A DNA stretch of 64,000 bases from Microbispora hainanensis (GCF_006874475.1 NZ_VIRM01000004.1:186001-250000); one strand, 5' to 3'; shown: positions 26,691 to 35,392, counted from the first letter of the stretch. Numbers and translations: made by a program. Notes: generated by a model not told the origin, from the letters alone.

Positions 26691-28238
26691 ATGCGCGACA
26701 ACGAGGTCGTGGCCGTCGGCCCGGGACCCCTCGCCTTCGACGACGTGGTCCGGGTCGCGAGGCACGGCGCACAGGTCCGTCTGACCGGCGACGCGATCGC
26801 CGAGATGGCCGCCTCGCGCGGGCGGGTGGAGGAACTCGCGGAGTCCGACACCCCGGCCTACGGCGTCTCCACCGGTTTCGGCGCCCTCGCCACCCGCCAC
26901 ATCGACCCCTCGCTGCGCGCCCAGCTCCAGCGCAGCCTCATCCGTTCCCACGCGGCCGGCTCCGGGCCAGAGGTGGAGACCGAGGTGGTGCGGGCCATGA
27001 TGCTGCTGCGCCTGCGCACGCTCGCCACCGGCCACACCGGTGTGCGCCCGGCCACGGCCCGGGTGCTGGAGTCCCTGCTGAACGCCCGGCTCACCCCGGT
27101 CGTCCACGAGTACGGCAGCCTCGGCTGCTCGGGCGACCTCGCCCCGCTCTCCCACGTCGCGCTGACGATCATGGGCGAGGGTGTCGTGAGGGACGCCGAG
27201 GGACGCCTGCGGCCCGCCGCGGAGGCGCTCAAGGAACACGGCGTCGAGCCCGTCGAGCTGGCCGCCAAGGAGGGGCTGGCGCTGATCAACGGCACCGACG
27301 GCATGCTCGGCATGCTGGTGCTCGCGCTGCACGACCTGTCGCGGCTCCTCACCACCGCCGACATCAGCGCCGCGATGAGCGTGGAGGCGCTGCTCGGCAC
27401 CGACTACGTCTTCGCGGCCGACCTGCAGGCGCTGCGGCCCCATCCCGGTCAGGCCCTGGCGGCGGCCAACATGCGGACGCTGCTCGCCGGCTCGGGCGTC
27501 ATGGCCTCCCACCGCGACGGCTCCTGCACCCGGGTGCAGGACGCCTACTCCCTGCGCTGCGCCCCCCAGGTCGCCGGCGCCGCCAGGGACACCCTCGCGC
27601 ACGCGTCCGCCGTCGCGGCCCGCGAGATCGCCAGCGCCATCGACAACCCCGTCGTGCTCGCCGACGGGCGCGTGGAGTCCAACGGCAACTTCCACGGCGC
27701 CCCGGTGGCGTACGTCCTGGACTTCCTGGCCATCGCGGTGGCCGACCTCGCGTCGATCGCCGAGCGGCGCACCGACCGCATGCTGGACGTGGCGCGCAGC
27801 CACGGCCTTCCGGCGTTCCTCGCCGACGATCCGGGGGTGGACTCCGGGCACATGATCGCGCAGTACACCCAGGCGGCGATCGTGTCCGAGCTCAAGCGGC
27901 TGGCGGTGCCGGCCAGCGTGGACTCGATCCCGAGCTCCGCGATGCAGGAGGACCACGTCTCGATGGGCTGGTCGGCGGGCCGCAAGCTGCGCCGCGCCGT
28001 CGACGGCCTCACCCGCGTGCTCGCGATCGAGCTGCTGACCGCCGCCAGGGCGCTCGACCTGCGCGCGCCGCACGCGCCCGCGCCGGGCACCGGCGCGGTC
28101 GTGGCGACCCTGCGGGAGTCCGTCGCCGGGCCGGGGCAGGACCGCTTCCTCGCGCCGGAGATCGAGGCGGTCGTCCGGCTCGTGGAAAGCGGCGCCGTGG
28201 TCACCGCCGCCGAGTCCGCCGTCGGCCCCCTGGACTGA
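26691..28238 (+). CDS. hutH: Histidine ammonia-lyase
   Basis: The enzyme removes ammonia from L-histidine to give urocanate, the first step of histidine catabolism. The catalytic MIO cofactor forms from the internal triad in GSLGCSGDLAPLSH (Cys146-Ser147-Gly148 from the ATG at 26691). The Cys-Ser-Gly version is also seen in streptomycete enzymes. YGVSTGFGAL near residue 57 carries the catalytic tyrosine, and QDAYSLRCAPQ, DNPVVL and NGNFHG are further conserved sites. At 515 residues it is full length. A GTG at 26676 is also in frame. No other hut genes are nearby, so the rest of the pathway is elsewhere. Confidence 0.95.
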   Translation: MRDNEVVAVGPGPLAFDDVVRVARHGAQVRLTGDAIAEMAASRGRVEELAESDTPAYGVSTGFGALATRHIDPSLRAQLQRSLIRSHAAGSGPEVETEVVRAMMLLRLRTLATGHTGVRPATARVLESLLNARLTPVVHEYGSLGCSGDLAPLSHVALTIMGEGVVRDAEGRLRPAAEALKEHGVEPVELAAKEGLALINGTDGMLGMLVLALHDLSRLLTTADISAAMSVEALLGTDYVFAADLQALRPHPGQALAAANMRTLLAGSGVMASHRDGSCTRVQDAYSLRCAPQVAGAARDTLAHASAVAAREIASAIDNPVVLADGRVESNGNFHGAPVAYVLDFLAIAVADLASIAERRTDRMLDVARSHGLPAFLADDPGVDSGHMIAQYTQAAIVSELKRLAVPASVDSIPSSAMQEDHVSMGWSAGRKLRRAVDGLTRVLAIELLTAARALDLRAPHAPAPGTGAVVATLRESVAGPGQDRFLAPEIEAVVRLVESGAVVTAAESAVGPLD

Positions 28239-28310
28239 GTCTCCTGCGCTAGGTCTCCTGGACCGAGTCCGCCTGGTCTGAGCCCCCAGATCGACGCCTC
28301 AGAGGCGCAG

Positions 28311-28356
28311 CCGGTCCATGTCGGTCCATGTCGGTCCATGTCGGTCCATGTCGGTC
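28311..28356. repeat. Tandem 10-bp repeat (TCGGTCCATG), about 4.6 copies
   Basis: Contiguous copies begin at 28311, 28321, 28331 and 28341, with a partial fifth at 28351. They lie between hutH and the convergent dehydrogenase and overlap the last codon of the latter. A similar decamer array with a different unit occurs at 17301-17360. Confidence 0.85.
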
Positions 28357-29215
28357 AGGAACGTCCTGATGTGCGGGATCCGGCGGGGGCTTCCGTCGCC
28401 CGGGACGCCGCGAACGGGACGACGGCGGTGAGGTCGTGCCCCGCCAGCCCGGCCGCGACCGCCCCCGCGAGCAGGTCACGGGCGGCGGCGGTCACCGTCT
28501 GGTGTCTCCCCGGCCCCTCGGTGGCGAGCCGCAGGTCCTTGGCGGCCAGGCCGAGGGCGTACCGGGTCTCGAAGGGGCCGGACTCGGCCACCGGCCGCAG
28601 CCGCTCCGCGAGCCCGGCCAGCGGCGTCGCCCCGAGGACGTCGAGGAGCGCGGTGCGGCCGACTCCGAGCTCGTCCGCGTACGCCATCGTCTCCGCCAGC
28701 CCCACCTGGGCGGTCACCAGCGCGCTCATCACGGCGAGCTTGGTCGCGGCGCCCGATCCCGGCCCGCCCGCCTCGTGGACCGTCCCGAAGACGCGCAGCA
28801 CGTCCGACACCCGGGCGAGGTCCTCTGGGCGGCCCCCGGCGAGCACGACCAGCGTTCCCTCGGCGGCCGGGCCCACGCTGCCGAGCACGGGGGCGTCGAC
28901 CAGGCCCACGCCCTCGGGCAGCAGGCCGCTCAGGCTCCGCACCGCGTCGGGGCCGATCGTGGACATCTCCACCAGCACCGACCCCGGCCGCAGCCCCGGC
29001 AGCGCCGCCCGCACGACCTCGGACACCGCGTCCGGATCGCTCAGCATGGTGATCACGATGTCCGCTGCTGCGGCGGCCTCCGCGGCAGAGGGGGCCGCCT
29101 CAGCGCCCGGCACGTCCCGTGGCGTACGGTTCCACACGGTCACCTTGTGACCGGCCGCGACGAGGCGACCGGCCATCGGGACACCCATACGCCCCAAACC
29201 AAGAAAAGCAATCAT
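28355..29215 (-). CDS. 3-hydroxyisobutyrate dehydrogenase-family NAD(P) oxidoreductase
   Basis: This beta-hydroxyacid dehydrogenase has the N-terminal Rossmann fingerprint MIAFLGLGRMGVPMAGRLVAAGH and VWNRTP, the substrate motif DAPVLGSVGPAAEGTL and the catalytic lysine region GSGAATKLAVMSALVTAQVGLAETMA. At 286 residues it is full length. The substrate is not clear; members act on 3-hydroxyisobutyrate, tartronate semialdehyde or imines. It is divergent from a LysR-type regulator starting 72 bases away, which probably controls it. ATG 29215 is the first residue of the Rossmann strand. Confidence 0.88.
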   Translation of the reverse strand: MIAFLGLGRMGVPMAGRLVAAGHKVTVWNRTPRDVPGAEAAPSAAEAAAAADIVITMLSDPDAVSEVVRAALPGLRPGSVLVEMSTIGPDAVRSLSGLLPEGVGLVDAPVLGSVGPAAEGTLVVLAGGRPEDLARVSDVLRVFGTVHEAGGPGSGAATKLAVMSALVTAQVGLAETMAYADELGVGRTALLDVLGATPLAGLAERLRPVAESGPFETRYALGLAAKDLRLATEGPGRHQTVTAAARDLLAGAVAAGLAGHDLTAVVPFAASRATEAPAGSRTSGRS

Positions 29216-29287
29216 GTCCTGGACACTATTGGAGGAAAAAACCATTCCACCAGCGACTAGATTGCATGGCGACCATTCCCCTCCCTC

Positions 29288-30187
29288 ATGGATCGGAGCA
29301 TGTTCGACACCGACGCGCTTGTGCTGCTCGACGTCGTGGCCCGTACGGGATCGTTCACGGCCGCCGCGATACAGCTCAACTACACCCAGTCGGCCGTGTC
29401 CCGGCGCATCGCGTCCCTGGAGGCCCAGGCGGGCGGTCCGCTGTTCGCACGGCTGCCGCGGGGCGTGCGGCTGACGCCCGCGGGCCGGACGCTGCACCGC
29501 TACGCCCGGGAGGTGCTGGAACGGCTCGGCCGGGCGGGGGAGGAGCTCGCCGCCATCCACCAGGGCAGCGGCGGGCGGCTGCGGGTCGGCGCGTTCGCCA
29601 CGGCCAACGCCGTGCTGGTCCCCGCCGCCCTGCGCGAGCTGCGAGCCTCCCGCCCGGAGGTGTCGGTCAGCATGGTGGAAGGCCTGAGCACCGCGCTCAT
29701 GGACGGGCTCGGCCGCGCGGAGATCGACATCGCGGTCGTGAGCGACTACCCCTCCGGGCTCGGGGCGGGTCCCGAGGTCGAGGTCACCCGCCTGCTGGAG
29801 GACGAGCTGCTCGTCGCCCTCCCCGCCGATCACCCGCTGGCCGGGAGCGAGCGGGTGGACCTGCGCGACCTGCGCGACGAGAGCTGGATCGAGGGCGCTC
29901 CTCCCGGCACCGTGACCATGCTCGGCGCCGCCTGCGCCCGGGCCGGCTTCGCCCCCAGGGTCGACCTGCGGATCGGGGAGTGGACCGGCAAGCTCGGCTA
30001 CGTGGCCGCCGGGCTCGGTGTCACGCTGGTGCCCGCCATGGCCGCGCCCGCCGTACGCGGGGACGTGGCGCTGCGGTCGCTCGGCGAGCTCGCGCCGCGC
30101 CGCACCGTGTATGCCGCCCTGCCGCGCACGGCTCCGCTGCCCGCCGCCCGCGCGCTGCTCGGCCTGCTGGCCCGCCGCGCGGCCTGA
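29288..30187 (+). CDS. LysR-type transcriptional regulator
   Basis: The N-terminal winged helix reads FDTDALVLLDVVARTGSFTAAAIQLNYTQSAVSRRIASLE (residues about 6-45; the key element is QSAVSRRIASLEAQ). The rest is the two-lobed periplasmic-binding-like effector domain, from about residue 90 (LRVGAFATANAVLVPAALRELR). At 299 residues it is a typical LysR size. It is transcribed divergently from the beta-hydroxyacid dehydrogenase, the classic arrangement for regulation of a neighbour. The ATG at 29300 is an alternative start. After its stop, three copies of a GCGTCCGCGTAC-like 12-mer fill 30195-30235. Confidence 0.9.
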   Translation: MDRSMFDTDALVLLDVVARTGSFTAAAIQLNYTQSAVSRRIASLEAQAGGPLFARLPRGVRLTPAGRTLHRYAREVLERLGRAGEELAAIHQGSGGRLRVGAFATANAVLVPAALRELRASRPEVSVSMVEGLSTALMDGLGRAEIDIAVVSDYPSGLGAGPEVEVTRLLEDELLVALPADHPLAGSERVDLRDLRDESWIEGAPPGTVTMLGAACARAGFAPRVDLRIGEWTGKLGYVAAGLGVTLVPAMAAPAVRGDVALRSLGELAPRRTVYAALPRTAPLPAARALLGLLARRAA

Positions 30188-30307
30188 GCGACGGCGTCCG
30201 CGTACGGCGTCCGCGTACGGCGTCCGCGTAGGGCGTGGGCCGGGCCGTCCGATTGACGGCTCCGGCCGGCCGCGCACGGGACGGCCCGGGGGCGCGAGAA
30301 TGGACAC

Positions 30308-31333
30308 GTGTACGACGCATTCGCCCATATCGGGGGTCACCTGGCCACCGGCCTGCGGGAGGTGACCACCGATCTGGCCGCCCTCGACGGCTCCGGCTGG
30401 TGGGCGGTGGTGGTGTCGTACGAGGGGAAGGTCGTCTGCGCCCGGTTCGACGACGTGCGGCGCGCTCCGCTGCCCCGGCCGCGCGGCCCGTGGCGGGGCC
30501 CCGGCCGCGACGCCTGGGCCACGTCCCTCGACCGGGAGGGATACGAGCGGGGCGTCCAGCGGATCAGGGACTACATCGAGCGGGGAGAGGTCTACCAGGC
30601 CAACCTCTGCCGCGTCCTGTCCGCGCCGCTGCCCTCGCCGGACGTGGACCCCCTTGCCCTCGCCGTACGGCTGGCCGAGGGCAACCCGGCCCCGTACGCG
30701 GCCGTCGTGGACGTGCCGGGGCTGACGGTCGTGTCGGCCTCGCCGGAGCTGTACCTGTCCAGGCACGGCGAGGTGATCGAGTCCCGGCCGATCAAGGGCA
30801 CCGGCGTGACGGCGGACGATCTCCTCGACAAGGACTACGCGGAAAACCTCATGATCGTCGACCTGGTTCGCAACGACCTCGGTCGCGTGGCGGAGGTAGG
30901 CTCTGTGACCGTGCCCTCGCTGTTCGCGGTCGAGGAGCACCCCGGGCTCGTGCACCTGGTGTCCACGGTGCGGGCGCGGCTGGACGGCGACGCCGGCTGG
31001 CCGGAGCTGTTCGCCGCCACCTTCCCTCCGGGATCGGTGACCGGAGCGCCGAAGTCGTCGGCGCTGCGGATCATCAACGAGCTCGAACCGGAGCCCCGCG
31101 GGCCGTACTGTGGGGCCGTGGGCTGGGTCGACGCCGACCGGCGCGAGGGGGCGCTGGCGGTCGGCATCCGCACCTTCTGGATCGAGCACGACACGATCCG
31201 GTTCGGTACGGGCGCGGGCATCACCTGGGGCTCCGACCCCGGGAGGGAATGGCACGAAACCGAGCTCAAGGCCGCCCGGCTCATCGGCCTCGCTTCCGGA
31301 GGACGGTCCGAGGACGGGCCGCGACGTCGGTAA
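30308..31333 (+). CDS. pabB: Aminodeoxychorismate synthase component I / chorismate-binding protein
   Basis: The enzyme converts chorismate to 4-amino-4-deoxychorismate, using ammonia from a PabA-type glutaminase, for p-aminobenzoate and folate synthesis. Chorismate-binding signatures are seen: YIERGEVYQANLCRV, ESRPIKGTG, ENLMIVDLVRNDLGRV, FPPGSVTGAPKSSAL and GPYCGAVGW, then GAGITWGSDPGREWHETELKA at the end. At about 341 residues it is a short version lacking much of the N-terminal domain. The GTG start at 30308 has only a weak site before it. pabC follows 15 bases later, which supports PabB over anthranilate synthase. No glutaminase gene is adjacent. Confidence 0.88.
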   Translation: MYDAFAHIGGHLATGLREVTTDLAALDGSGWWAVVVSYEGKVVCARFDDVRRAPLPRPRGPWRGPGRDAWATSLDREGYERGVQRIRDYIERGEVYQANLCRVLSAPLPSPDVDPLALAVRLAEGNPAPYAAVVDVPGLTVVSASPELYLSRHGEVIESRPIKGTGVTADDLLDKDYAENLMIVDLVRNDLGRVAEVGSVTVPSLFAVEEHPGLVHLVSTVRARLDGDAGWPELFAATFPPGSVTGAPKSSALRIINELEPEPRGPYCGAVGWVDADRREGALAVGIRTFWIEHDTIRFGTGAGITWGSDPGREWHETELKAARLIGLASGGRSEDGPRRR

Positions 31334-31348
31334 GGAACGGAGCAGGAG

Positions 31349-32179
31349 ATGTCTGTACCCATCTGGGTGAACGGGGAGCTGTACGAGCCCGACAAGGCCG
31401 TGGTCTCGGTGTACGACCACGGGCTGATGGTCGGCGACGGCGTGTTCGAGACGGTCAAGGCGGTGAACGGGGAGTCCTTCGCGCTGACCCGCCACCTCGA
31501 CCGGCTGGCGCTGTCGGCCAAGCGCATGGACCTGCCCGAGCCCGATCTCGCCGCGATCGCCGACGGCGTGCGCCGCTGCCTGGCGGCCGCGCCGAAGTGG
31601 CCGCTGGCGCGCATCAGGATCACCTACACCAGCGGCCCTGGCCCGCTCGGCTCCGACCGGGGGGCGGCCGGCACGAACGCCATCGTCATCGTGGGCGAGC
31701 AGGCGCCCTTCCCCGCCACCGCCGACGTCACCGTCGTTCCCTGGCCCCGCAACGAGCGCGGCGCGCTGGCCGGCGTCAAGAGCACCTCCTACGGCGACAA
31801 CGCCAAGGCCCTGGCGTACGCCAAGGAGCGCGGCGGCGCCGAGGCGATCTTCGAGAACCTCGCCGGGAACCTGTGCGAGGGCACCGGAAGTAACATCTTC
31901 ATCGTCACCGGCGGGCGCCTGATCACCCCGACGCTCTCCTCCGGCTGCCTGGCCGGCATCACCCGCGCGCTCACCCTCGAATGGTGCGGCGGCGAGGAGG
32001 CCGACGTGCCGATCTCGGCGCTGTACGAGGCCGAGGAGGCCTTCCTCACCTCCACGACCCGCGACATCCAGCCGATCAGGGCCGTGGACGGGAAGGCGCT
32101 GCCGCAGGCGCCCGGACCGGTCACGCTGGCGGCCATGAAGGTCTTCGCCGAGCGTTCGGCCTCCGACCTCGACCCGTGA
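31349..32179 (+). CDS. pabC: 4-amino-4-deoxychorismate lyase (class IV PLP enzyme)
   Basis: The PLP-dependent lyase releases pyruvate from aminodeoxychorismate to give p-aminobenzoate. Class IV features are VYDHGLMVGDGVFETVKA near residues 22-39, the PLP lysine in LAGVKSTSYGDN (about residue 150) and the conserved EGTGSNIFIV, SGCLAGITR and AEEAFLTSTTRDI. At 276 residues it is full length. ATG 31349 follows GGAGCAGGAG. It lies 15 bases after pabB, so the two form an operon. A D-amino-acid transaminase is possible by fold, but the pabB neighbour argues for PabC. Confidence 0.88.
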   Translation: MSVPIWVNGELYEPDKAVVSVYDHGLMVGDGVFETVKAVNGESFALTRHLDRLALSAKRMDLPEPDLAAIADGVRRCLAAAPKWPLARIRITYTSGPGPLGSDRGAAGTNAIVIVGEQAPFPATADVTVVPWPRNERGALAGVKSTSYGDNAKALAYAKERGGAEAIFENLAGNLCEGTGSNIFIVTGGRLITPTLSSGCLAGITRALTLEWCGGEEADVPISALYEAEEAFLTSTTRDIQPIRAVDGKALPQAPGPVTLAAMKVFAERSASDLDP

Positions 32180-32183
32180 TCGG

Positions 32184-33563
32184 TCAGTAGGAGCGCTGAC
32201 TCTGGGCGTTGAGCTCGTCGAGGCGTACGGCCTTGGCGGGATCGGTGCGGGGATCGTCCAGACGCAGCACGTCGAGGCCCTTGGTGATGTCGCTGGAGTA
32301 GATGTAGCCGTTGTAGTAGTAGGCCGACCATGAGCCGCCGAGATGCAGATCCGGCGCCAGCGGCCCGCGCTCGAAGTAGGCGATCTCCCGCGGGTGGGCG
32401 GAGTCGGTGAAGTCCCAGACCGAGACTCCGCCCATGTACCAGCCCTGCACCATCACGTCGCGGCCCGGCACGGGCACCAGCGCGCCGTTGTGGGCCACGC
32501 AGTTCTCCTTGTCGCTCTGGGCCCGGGGGATCTTGAAATAGCCCTGCCGGACGAGCGTGCGCTCCGGCGTCAGCGCGTAGATCGCGTCCGCGCCCTTGGT
32601 CGCGCTGATCGAGGGCAGGCAGGTGGCGGCCATCCCGCCGCCCAGCTCGTCGCTGAAGACCACCTTCGTGCCGTCGTTGTTGAACGTGGCCGAGTGCCAG
32701 ATGGAGAAGTTCTTCTCGTCGCGTACGGACTGCAGCAGCGTGGGGTGCACCGGGTCGGAGATGTCCAGCAACACACCGTCGCCGAAGCACGCGCCCGCGG
32801 CCAGCTTCTTCTCCGGATAGACGGTGATGTCGTGGCAGCCGCCCGCCACGTCATCGCTGTCCGGCCTGCCCGCGAACAGCTCCGGCTTGGCCACGACCCG
32901 CGCCTTCCCGGGATCGGCGACGGGGACCTCGACGATCGAGATGTTCTGATGGGGCGGCGCACAGTTCGTCGTGTCCGGCTCCGGGCCGGGGGAGGAGACG
33001 TACAGGTAGAGCGTCCCGGCGTCCTTCCCCGGCACGATGGCGTGCGTGTGGGAGCCGCACTCGGTGCGTACGGACTTCAGGTAGCGCGGGTGGGTCTTGT
33101 CGGAGATGTCGAAGACGCGGATGCCCTCCCATTCTCCGGAGTCCGCCGGGTCTCCGGCCTGGCTCGCGCAGGTGTCGTCCGTACGGGGCTCGTCCACCGA
33201 CAGGAACAGCAGGTCGCCGGAGACCGAGACGTCGTTCTGCCCGCCGGGGCACTCGACCCTCGCGACGGTCTTGGGGTGTGCGGGGTCGCCGATGTCGTGC
33301 ACCGTGAAGCCCTTGTAGTTGCCCACGAACGCGTAGCGGCCCTGGAAGGCCATGTCGGTGCCCCAGTCCTCCGGGCCGTCGAACGGCGCCGCCAGGGGGA
33401 CGTTGGCGACCAGCGTCATGTTGGGGCTGTGCCGGATCTCGTCCTGGCCCGGAACGCCGGTCGCAGCGGCCTCCGGGGACGGCGCGGATTCGCCGGAGGA
33501 GCAGGCCGCCGCCAGGAGGAGGGCGGACGCCGCCAGCGCGGCCTTCAGCCTCGGTCTGCTCAC
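32184..33563 (-). CDS. Secreted lipoprotein with LVIVD-type propeller repeats
   Basis: A lipoprotein signal ends in the lipobox LLLAAAC near residue 22 from the GTG at 33563. The mature protein has repeated blades of the form GRYAFVGNYKGFTVHDIGDPAHP, DLLFLSVDEP, GIRVFDISDKTHPRYL, VLLDISDPVHPTLL and VWDFTDSAHPREI, the pattern of the LVIVD-repeat family and of surface propellers. HTHAIVP, CAPPHQN and GGCHDITVY carry several histidines and cysteines. The protein is expected on the outer face of the membrane. It is divergent from a DUF305 lipoprotein gene 32 bases away, and the two probably share a promoter region. The function is unknown. Confidence 0.8.
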   Translation of the reverse strand: MSRPRLKAALAASALLLAAACSSGESAPSPEAAATGVPGQDEIRHSPNMTLVANVPLAAPFDGPEDWGTDMAFQGRYAFVGNYKGFTVHDIGDPAHPKTVARVECPGGQNDVSVSGDLLFLSVDEPRTDDTCASQAGDPADSGEWEGIRVFDISDKTHPRYLKSVRTECGSHTHAIVPGKDAGTLYLYVSSPGPEPDTTNCAPPHQNISIVEVPVADPGKARVVAKPELFAGRPDSDDVAGGCHDITVYPEKKLAAGACFGDGVLLDISDPVHPTLLQSVRDEKNFSIWHSATFNNDGTKVVFSDELGGGMAATCLPSISATKGADAIYALTPERTLVRQGYFKIPRAQSDKENCVAHNGALVPVPGRDVMVQGWYMGGVSVWDFTDSAHPREIAYFERGPLAPDLHLGGSWSAYYYNGYIYSSDITKGLDVLRLDDPRTDPAKAVRLDELNAQSQRSY

Positions 33564-33595
33564 GTCGCCCCCATGTCGGTGGATCATCGCCCACT

Positions 33596-34240
33596 ATGGA
33601 AGCTATGTCGAGCCCGCGGCCGCTGTGGACCGGATTGGTAACGGTTGGGCTGGCAGTTGCGCCGGTGCTGGCCGCCTGCTCGTCCGAAGCCGCTCCACCG
33701 GCGCACGCCGACGCCCCCGTGATCGTCCCGGGCGCCCCCGGGCAGTCCGGGGCCGCGCCGGCCCGTTCACCGGCGCAGGCGGGGCCTGTGGCGGCCGACG
33801 TACGGTTCGCCGAGGCGATGATCCCGCATCATCGGCAGGCGCTGGAGATGGCGGCGCTGGCCGCGGCGCGGGCCGGCGACCCGCTGGTGACGGCGGTGGC
33901 CGAACGCGTGGTGGACGGGCAGCGCCCGGAGATCGCCGTGATGGAGTCGTGGCTGCGGGGCCTGGGCCGCACCGCGCCGCCCGCGCACGACCACGGACCG
34001 GGCGGCTATGGAATGGCAGGTGAGGAGGAGCTCAACCGGCTGCGTACGGCACGCGGGCGCGACTTCGACAAACTGTTCCTCACGCTGATGATCCGGCACC
34101 ACGAGGGAGCGGTGAGCATGGCGGCGCAGGAACTGCGCCGGGGACGCGACCGGGCCATGCGGACGATGGCCCAGGACGTCGTCACCGGCCAGCAGATCGA
34201 GATCGCCCGGATGCGGGGGATCCAGCGGAGGCTGGGCTAG
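33596..34240 (+). CDS. DUF305 (ferritin-like) lipoprotein
   Basis: The N-terminus is a lipoprotein signal ending in VLAAC. After an Ala/Pro-rich linker, two DUF305 half-bundles appear: FAEAMIPHHRQALEMAALAAARA (about residues 70-92) and LFLTLMIRHHEGAVSMAAQEL (about 160-180), each with the diagnostic HH pair. The family is predicted to form a four-helix bundle and is often found near copper or metal genes; a role in metal binding outside the membrane is plausible. The 214-residue protein is divergent from the LVIVD lipoprotein gene, which suggests common regulation. Confidence 0.88.
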   Translation: MEAMSSPRPLWTGLVTVGLAVAPVLAACSSEAAPPAHADAPVIVPGAPGQSGAAPARSPAQAGPVAADVRFAEAMIPHHRQALEMAALAAARAGDPLVTAVAERVVDGQRPEIAVMESWLRGLGRTAPPAHDHGPGGYGMAGEEELNRLRTARGRDFDKLFLTLMIRHHEGAVSMAAQELRRGRDRAMRTMAQDVVTGQQIEIARMRGIQRRLG

Positions 34241-34245
34241 TCGTT

Positions 34246-34662
34246 CTAGGAACTCCAGAGCATGTTGGTGAGCTCCTCGTCCAGGTCCATGAAGTCGGTC
34301 TCACGACCGGCGGGGACGAGCTCGTAGGTCCGATGCAGGAACTCGGTGAGAGGGGCCAGGGGCACCTCGAACAGGGCCTGGCCGAAGGGCGAGGTGAGGC
34401 TGATGTTGAGCGTCCGCTCGCCGTCCGAGCGGGCCGGCCACACCTGGACGTCGCCGTCACCCACGCGCCGCACGATGCCCACGGTAAGCAGCTCGCGGGC
34501 GAAGATCCACTCGACCGGCTCGTCATTCCCCACGTGGAAGGCCATCCGGATGGCGTACGGATCCTCTGCCGTATAACTCAGGCCGGCGAGCAGGGGGACG
34601 GTCGTACGGTCGGGGACCACAAGCCGAAGGCCTAGCTCGGCAGAGACGGTGGTGCTGTTCAT
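34246..34662 (-). CDS. ssgB: SsgA-family sporulation and cell division protein, SsgB-like
   Basis: SsgB localises before FtsZ and recruits it to future septum sites in sporulating aerial hyphae. The 138 residues include VSAELGLRLVVPDRTTVPLLAGLSY, YAIRMAFHVGNDEPVEWIFARELLTVG, VQVWPARS and TLNISLTSPFGQALFEVPLAPLTEFL, the complete SsgA-like signature. The N-terminal MNSTTV and the length fit SsgB better than other SALPs. ATG 34662 is the start. It is monocistronic, with a long upstream region (34663-35127). The gene supports a spore-forming actinomycete host. Confidence 0.9.
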   Translation of the reverse strand: MNSTTVSAELGLRLVVPDRTTVPLLAGLSYTAEDPYAIRMAFHVGNDEPVEWIFARELLTVGIVRRVGDGDVQVWPARSDGERTLNISLTSPFGQALFEVPLAPLTEFLHRTYELVPAGRETDFMDLDEELTNMLWSS

Positions 34663-34803
34663 CGTCAGCCAAACCTTTTCGTCGTCGGGTCCCCTGTCAG
34701 GGGCTTTCACTGCGTCTTCACTGTGCGGTCGGGCCTCGCCGGGCGCTCGTGCTACGAGACGAACGAAGAGACCCGTAGGAAAGATTCCGCCTCCAGGCCC
34801 TTC

Positions 34804-34819
34804 TGTAACGCAGATCACA
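34804..34819. promoter_or_regulatory. CRP-like palindrome upstream of ssgB
   Basis: TGTAACGCAGATCACA matches the CRP-type pattern TGTGA-N6-TCACA with one mismatch. It lies about 145 bases before the ssgB start. The rest of the 465-base gap 34663-35127 holds no gene that I can support. A role for a Crp-type regulator at ssgB is only a suggestion. Confidence 0.25.
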
Positions 34820-35127
34820 GCTTGACATTCGGTCATCTACCAGCTCAAACATCACCAACAGGCTTGTCCTTACCTCTGCTTTGCGTGTCGGCGGGGCCGC
34901 GTCGGCGATGCCATTGCGGGCGAATGATCTCAGGTCGTGCGTATAGGTCGAGCATGGAGCATCACGATGCTATGACACCACACCCCCACGCCGGGGACGC
35001 TCTGGCGAACCTTTCGAAGGTGTTGACGAAGGCGGGACGATCGGGCCGGCCGGTCCGCGCTTTCGCCATCACCCCCTCGAGTGCGGTATGGTTTTCCCCG
35101 TCGGCGCCGCAAGGCGCAGACGAACCC

Positions 35128-35199
35128 GGGCGATTAGCTCAGCGGGAGAGCGCTTCGTTCACACCGAAGAGGTCACTGGTTCGATCCCAGTATCGCCCA
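35128..35199 (+). tRNA. tRNA-Val (CAC), integration target
   Basis: It is a complete cloverleaf: acceptor GGGCGAT/ATCGCCC, D-arm GCTCAGCGGGAGAGC, anticodon stem CTTCG/CGAAG with loop TTCACAC (anticodon CAC), and T-arm ACTGG-TTCGATC-CCAGT, discriminator A. A copy of its 3' 42 bases is found at 37072-37113, which suggests that mobile elements integrated into this tRNA. Confidence 0.97.
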
Positions 35200-35206
35200 C
35201 ACGATC

Positions 35207-35242
35207 AAGGCCCGTCGGAGACACGTCTCCAACGGGCCTTTT
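35207..35242 (+). terminator. Intrinsic terminator of tRNA-Val(CAC)
   Basis: AAGGCCCGT pairs with ACGGGCCTT, with an inner GGAGA/TCTCC stem, and a TTTT run follows. It starts eight bases after the tRNA. A near-identical copy lies at 37121-37157 after the duplicated tRNA fragment. Confidence 0.9.
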
Positions 35243-35309
35243 CGCTGTCCAAAGCTTTGATACCGGCTCCGGTCCTCCTCGCCTCGGAGATCGGCGGCGG
35301 GATGACTGT

Positions 35310-35392
35310 CCGGTTTCGGGAGCAGACCGCCGTAGCGGTGCGTGAGGGGTGCGTGCGTAGCGATCCGCTCGTGCCCGAGGATGCGTGCCGCC
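35310..35392 (-). pseudogene. Remnant of a tyrosine integrase C-terminus (copy 1)
   Basis: The minus strand encodes AARILGHERIATHAPLTHRYG, which matches the spacing of the tyrosine recombinase box II (LGH, then a terminal Y-x-H or H-x-Y region). It points toward the tRNA-Val 3' end, where an integrase gene normally sits after integration. No start or catalytic N-terminal part remains. The match is short, so the call is tentative. Confidence 0.45.

Noticed and set aside
26691..28238. A full histidine-utilisation operon
   Set aside because: Only hutH is present; the flanking genes are an ArsR regulator and a dehydrogenase with no hutU, hutI or hutF features.
28355..31495. A 1046-residue minus-strand fusion of an unknown region with the beta-hydroxyacid dehydrogenase
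   Set aside because: Only the part from ATG 29215 shows a protein family. Upstream it is antisense to the LysR and pabB genes.
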